Shown here piece after piece: positions 40,077 through 43,502 of a stretch of 43,502 nt of DNA; position 1 is the stretch's first letter; every line of letters starts with the position of its first letter. The stretch comes from DASYAE01 sp036501535. Its GTDB lineage: Bacteria > Actinomycetota > Actinomycetes > Streptomycetales > Catenulisporaceae. A model generated the notes under the pieces. That model ran no database searches and had not been told where the DNA came from. It saw only the letters and a program-made list of their open reading frames with translations. A program made the position numbers and the translations under genes. Location of the stretch: contig DASYAE010000204.1 in assembly GCA_036501535.1 (NCBI GenBank), positions 1 through 43,502 of the forward strand, given 5' to 3'.

Positions 40077-42457
40077 TCAGGCCCCATACTCTCCAGCTCG
40101 GCGCGGTCAGGACCGCCACCGGCGGGATCCTGCGGCACAGGGTGCAGGCGTTAGTGATCGGCTCGGTACTGCTGATCTCGACCGCCTCGGCGACGCTCGG
40201 CTTCGCCCTGCTGGCCGCCGTCAACGCGCCATATCAGCGTGCGTTCAACGCTCAGAAGGGCGCTGACGCGGCAGTGGTCGTCGACACCTCGCGCGCCGAC
40301 GCCGGGCAGCTGGCCGCGACCGGCTCGCTCGGCGGCGTGACCGCGGTGGCCGGGCCATTCACCGAGACGACCGTCCAAATCCAGTTCGACGGCCGCTCGC
40401 TCGGCCCGCGCACGCTCGCCGGACGCGCGTCCCCCGGCGGCCCGGTCGACGACGTACTGCTGAACGAGGGCAGCTGGCCGGACGGTCCGGGCCAGGTCGT
40501 CCTGGACTCGGGCCCCGGCGGCGGTCCCGGCTTCCCCGGCGTAGGCAGCACAGTGACCGTCACCGGCGCGCCGGGAGTGCAGACGTTGACCGTCACCGGA
40601 TTCGCGACGTCGATCACGAAGTCGGCCGACGGCTGGGTGACGCCGGGCGAGGCGGCGCTGCTGCAGGCGCCAGGCACTCCCGCGGCCGCGCAGATGCTCT
40701 ACCAGTTCGCCGACGCGGGCACCGCCGCCCAAATCAGCACTGACGTATCAGAGATCAGCCGCTCACTACCAGCCGGTACAGTGCTAGGCCACGCCTCCTG
40801 GCTGACGTCGCAGAGCGCAGCTGCCGGCAACGCCGCGATCATGGAGCCCTTCCTCGTCGCATTCGCGTTGATCGGCCTGGCGATCGCAGTGTTGATCGTC
40901 GGCAACGTGGTCAGCGGCGCAGTTGTCGCGCAGTATCACCGGATCGGCATCCTGAAGAGCATCGGCCTGACACCCGCTCAGGTGGTGGCCGCCTACCTGA
41001 TCCGGGTCGGCTGGCCGGCGCTGGCCGGATGCCTGGCCGGAGTGGCGGCGGGCAACATGCTGGCGATTCCGGTGCTGCGCAAGTCGGACGGGTTCTACGG
41101 CGTCGGTCACCAACAGGTGCCATGGTGGGCATCACTCGCCGCGCTGGCCGGGATGCTGCTGCTCACGGCACTGGCCGCGCTCGGCCCCGCTCTGCGTGCG
41201 GGCCGACTCTCGGCGGTTCAGGCGATCGCGGCCGGCCGCGCTCCCCGGGCCGGCCGCGGATACGCCGCGCACCGGCTGACCGCCCGGCTGCGTCTGCCGC
41301 GACCGGTCGGCATCGGCCTGGCCGCGCCCTTCGCACGGCCCGCGCGGACCGCCGTCACCCTCGCCGCGATCGCGTTCGGAGCGGCCGCCGTGATCTTCGC
41401 GGTCGGCCTGCATTCCGCGCTCAGCCGGGCCGAAGCAAGCCAGACCCTCTCCGCGACCGCTCCGGTCCAGATACAGAAGACTGATCCGGACTCGGATCCG
41501 GGGCCCACCGCGCAGCAGGACGCCGCGGTGACAGCCGCACTGCGCGCCCAGCCATCCACGTTGCGCTACGTGCCCGTATACAGCGATGCGGTGAAGGCAG
41601 CCAGCATCTCACAGAGCGTTGAGACCCAGGCGTTCGGCGGCGGCGGCGACTCCTCGTCCTCGTCCTCCTCGTGGCTCGGTTACGCGGTAAGCAACGGCCG
41701 CTGGTACGACCAGCCCGGCGAGGTGGACGTCAACACCACGTTCCTCGCCGACAGCGGCCTGTCCGTCGGCGACTCCACGACCCTTGACGTGGTCGGGACC
41801 GGAAACGCCGCCATCAGGGTACGCATCGTCGGCGAGGTGTTCTATCCGTCGAACAGTCCGTGGCTGTTCACCGGCGCCCAGACGCTGCCCGGCGTGACCA
41901 CCACCCAGAACCTCCAGGACTACGACGTCGGACTTCGTCCCGGGACCAGCGCCGCCGAGTATGTCCAGGCAGTCGACTCCGCGTTGGGCGCCGACAGCCC
42001 GTGGCAGGCCGCGATTCCCCAGGGCAGCGCAGCCTTCGGGATCGCCGGGGACCTCATCAGCCTGCTCGCCATCATGGTCGCGGTGGCCGCCGGGCTCGGC
42101 GTGTTCAACACGGTCCTGATGACGACCCGCGACCGGGTACACGACCTCGGCGTCTTCAAGGCGATCGGCATGAGGCCGAGTCAGATGCTCACCATGGTCG
42201 TGTGCCAGGTCGCCGTGCCGGCCGTGGTAGCCGCCGCGATCGCGATTCCGATCGCCCAGGCCCTGACCACCGCAACCGTGCAGGCCATGGCGAGCACAGC
42301 GCACTCAGACGTGCCGGCGTCCTTCACGCAGGTGTTCCCGGCATCACGGCTCGCACTCCTTTCCTTGGGCGCCCTGGCCATCGCACTGCTCGGCGCCCTG
42401 CTGCCGGCTGGCTGGGCCGCTCGGGCACGCCCGGCCGCGGTGTTGCGCACCGAGTGA
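40073..42457 (+). CDS. FtsX/MacB-type ABC transporter permease
   Basis: 794 residues from ATG 40073 (ATGA overlap with the ATPase gene). It is a duplicated FtsX architecture. A first helix (ALVIGSVLLISTASATLGFA) is followed by an extracytoplasmic MacB-PCD-like domain and three helices near residues 255-385 with the coupling segment YHRIGILKSIGLTPAQVV. A second such set starts at TAVTLAAIAFGAAAVIFAVG, has an extracytoplasmic domain with a Ser-rich loop, and ends with DLGVFKAIGMRPSQMLTMVV and LLSLGALAIALLGALLPAGW. Together with the ATPase it should export or extract a hydrophobic compound, lipid or peptide. Unlike the permease at 19454-21766, its extracytoplasmic loops contain no cysteines that I can see. 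Confidence 0.93.
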   Translation: MIRPHTLQLGAVRTATGGILRHRVQALVIGSVLLISTASATLGFALLAAVNAPYQRAFNAQKGADAAVVVDTSRADAGQLAATGSLGGVTAVAGPFTETTVQIQFDGRSLGPRTLAGRASPGGPVDDVLLNEGSWPDGPGQVVLDSGPGGGPGFPGVGSTVTVTGAPGVQTLTVTGFATSITKSADGWVTPGEAALLQAPGTPAAAQMLYQFADAGTAAQISTDVSEISRSLPAGTVLGHASWLTSQSAAAGNAAIMEPFLVAFALIGLAIAVLIVGNVVSGAVVAQYHRIGILKSIGLTPAQVVAAYLIRVGWPALAGCLAGVAAGNMLAIPVLRKSDGFYGVGHQQVPWWASLAALAGMLLLTALAALGPALRAGRLSAVQAIAAGRAPRAGRGYAAHRLTARLRLPRPVGIGLAAPFARPARTAVTLAAIAFGAAAVIFAVGLHSALSRAEASQTLSATAPVQIQKTDPDSDPGPTAQQDAAVTAALRAQPSTLRYVPVYSDAVKAASISQSVETQAFGGGGDSSSSSSSWLGYAVSNGRWYDQPGEVDVNTTFLADSGLSVGDSTTLDVVGTGNAAIRVRIVGEVFYPSNSPWLFTGAQTLPGVTTTQNLQDYDVGLRPGTSAAEYVQAVDSALGADSPWQAAIPQGSAAFGIAGDLISLLAIMVAVAAGLGVFNTVLMTTRDRVHDLGVFKAIGMRPSQMLTMVVCQVAVPAVVAAAIAIPIAQALTTATVQAMASTAHSDVPASFTQVFPASRLALLSLGALAIALLGALLPAGWAARARPAAVLRTE

Positions 42458-42522
42458 CGCACGCGACGAGGGCGGCACACCAGTCAGCGGCTCAGGAATG
42501 CGACCTCAGCTATCGTCGGGCC

Positions 42523-43272
42523 ATGAGAACGCTTGGGGAGGACATCGTCCTGCTGGCCATCCAGCAGGACGGAAAGCTGGCCGCGCACGCGAAGCTGCGC
42601 TACGCCGTCGCCGGTTCGGAACTGGTGCGCCTGGCCGCGGCCCGACGGGTCGACGTGGTCAAGGGCCGGATAGTCGTGCTGGATGCAAGCCCCACCGGCG
42701 ATCCGCTGCTCGACGCGGCGCTGGCCAGCATGGCGCGGTCGCGCCGAGCGCCACACGCCAAGAGTTGGGTCTCCAACTCACGGATCTCGCCGGAGGCGTA
42801 CCTCGAGGGCCTTGCACGGGGCGGCGTGGTACGCAAGGAACTACACAAGGCTCTGAAACTCTTCCCGACCACCCGCTGGTCCGTCGTCGATCTCGCACGG
42901 TACTCAGCCGCGCGCAGCCGCCTGGACGCGGTCGCGCTGTCTCAGGACCCTGTTGACTCCGCGCAGGCGGCCCTCGGCGGCCTGGTACACGCCGTCGAGC
43001 TCGATCAGCAGCTGTACCCCGGTAAGGAGGGCCACGCCGCGCGCGATCGACTCAAGCGCATCGCCCGCCGCGACCCGTCCGTCCGCTCGGTCGAGGCCGC
43101 AGTGCGGAACGCCTCACATGACGCCGGCGATGCCGCTTCCGACGCCGCCACCCACGCGGCAGTCCGCGCCTCGGTCGACGCCGCTGTACACGCCTCGATC
43201 GACGCCGCACACCATGCCGCCAGCGATGCCGGTCATCACGGTGGTGGCGGGGGCGGCGGCGGGCATCACTAA
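42523..43272 (+). CDS. GPP34 (GOLPH3/Vps74-like) protein with Ala/Asp/His-rich tail
   Basis: 249 residues from ATG 42523. The GOLPH3-type fold is visible in LGEDIVLLAIQQDGKLAAHA and LRYAVAGSELVRLAAARRVD, then VVKGRIVVLDASPTGDPLLD and SPEAYLEGLARGGVVRKELH, followed by TRWSVVDLARYSAARSRLDA. In eukaryotes this fold binds phosphatidylinositol-4-phosphate; the role of the many actinobacterial copies is not established. From about residue 195 the sequence becomes a degenerate repeat of small residues with Asp and His (HDAGDAASDAATHAAVRASV and similar), ending in eight glycines and two histidines. This tail is unusual and might bind metal or form a helix. The gene lies 65 bases after the ABC permease and may be read through from it. 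Confidence 0.85.
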   Translation: MRTLGEDIVLLAIQQDGKLAAHAKLRYAVAGSELVRLAAARRVDVVKGRIVVLDASPTGDPLLDAALASMARSRRAPHAKSWVSNSRISPEAYLEGLARGGVVRKELHKALKLFPTTRWSVVDLARYSAARSRLDAVALSQDPVDSAQAALGGLVHAVELDQQLYPGKEGHAARDRLKRIARRDPSVRSVEAAVRNASHDAGDAASDAATHAAVRASVDAAVHASIDAAHHAASDAGHHGGGGGGGGHH

Positions 43273-43502
43273 TAGTGGTCGGTTAGATGCGTGGCCAGTT
43301 TCGTTCGCCGCCGACCGGAATCTCACGGAACCTCACCTACGCTTTCCACGCTGGGACTCGGCCACGGCAGTGCGTTCGCTGGAACTTGGCTGTGGCTGCG
43401 GGGGTTGCTTGGCCACTCGGGCACAGCGCAAGACGACCGCGGTAACCGGTCCATGGTGATCCGTCGCGTGACCCGAAGTAGCCCAGCCTGCATCGTCGCG
43501 GC
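43273..43502. other. Right edge, no gene recognised
   Basis: The frame running through 42953-43459 is a shadow of the GPP34 gene and shows no family features. No clear terminator follows the GPP34 stop. Confidence 0.4.

Noticed and set aside
41860..42522. GPP34 gene starting inside the permease gene
   Set aside because: The first 220 codons are an Arg-rich shadow of the permease; homology starts at ATG 42523.
1..43502. tRNA, rRNA or CRISPR loci
   Set aside because: No cloverleaf with CCA-type end, no rRNA motif and no regular repeat-spacer array seen on either strand.

Overview
The window is high-GC DNA from a filamentous-type actinobacterium. The third codon position is almost always G or C, GTG starts and ATGA/GTGA overlaps are frequent, and the regulator families are typical: SARP, LAL, SigE-family ECF sigma, NarL-type two-component systems and Ser/Thr kinases. 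The mix resembles Catenulisporales or Streptomyces-like genomes, but the order cannot be fixed from sequence alone. I saw no rRNA, tRNA or CRISPR array.

Left end (1-3.3 kb): accessory, partly decayed DNA. It holds a STAS protein with atypical codon use and no phosphorylatable serine, a 1-kb gene-free stretch with a 106-bp perfect cruciform (30-bp arms enclosing two further hairpins) and decaying 27-bp repeats, a DUF1707 protein, a frameshifted and truncated serine recombinase, and the last ~40 codons of a SigE-family sigma factor still overlapping its downstream partner by ATGA. The recombinase remnant lies where the rest of the sigma gene should be.

3.3-9.4 kb: the orphaned sigma-partner membrane protein, a LamG-type surface protein, a methyltransferase, an acyltransferase with an internal deletion, a nucleoside hydrolase, and a divergent MerR/methyltransferase pair with a MerR-type promoter (19-bp spacer) predicted to give a leaderless mRNA.

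9.5-13.3 kb: a SARP activator, a CPA2-type cation/proton antiporter and a truncated FAD halogenase-like gene. This looks like the remnant of a specialised-metabolite cluster.

13.5-24.7 kb: a regulatory block with a two-component system plus a DUF2569 membrane protein, a large LAL regulator with Lys-to-Arg in Walker A, and a MacB-type ABC pair divergent from a PspC-histidine kinase/response regulator pair. A second module of the same type lies at 37.3-42.5 kb.

24.7-29.5 kb: a transmembrane Ser/Thr kinase with a low-complexity insertion between catalytic loop and DFG, a small secreted peptide and a propeller-like protein.

29.7-37.3 kb: the most system-like locus. A tightly coupled operon (M55 D-aminopeptidase, S9 peptidase, DeoR regulator, fold-III PLP decarboxylase) is divergent from two tandem BadF/GlcNAc-kinase-family genes. 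The first kinase lacks the canonical phosphate-1 loop and the second keeps it. Three CGTGGAC repeats lie in the shared promoter region. I infer a catabolic or recycling pathway for a D-amino-acid peptide and an amino sugar, possibly muropeptide-derived.

The window closes with a GPP34 (GOLPH3-like) protein carrying an Ala/Asp/His-rich tail.
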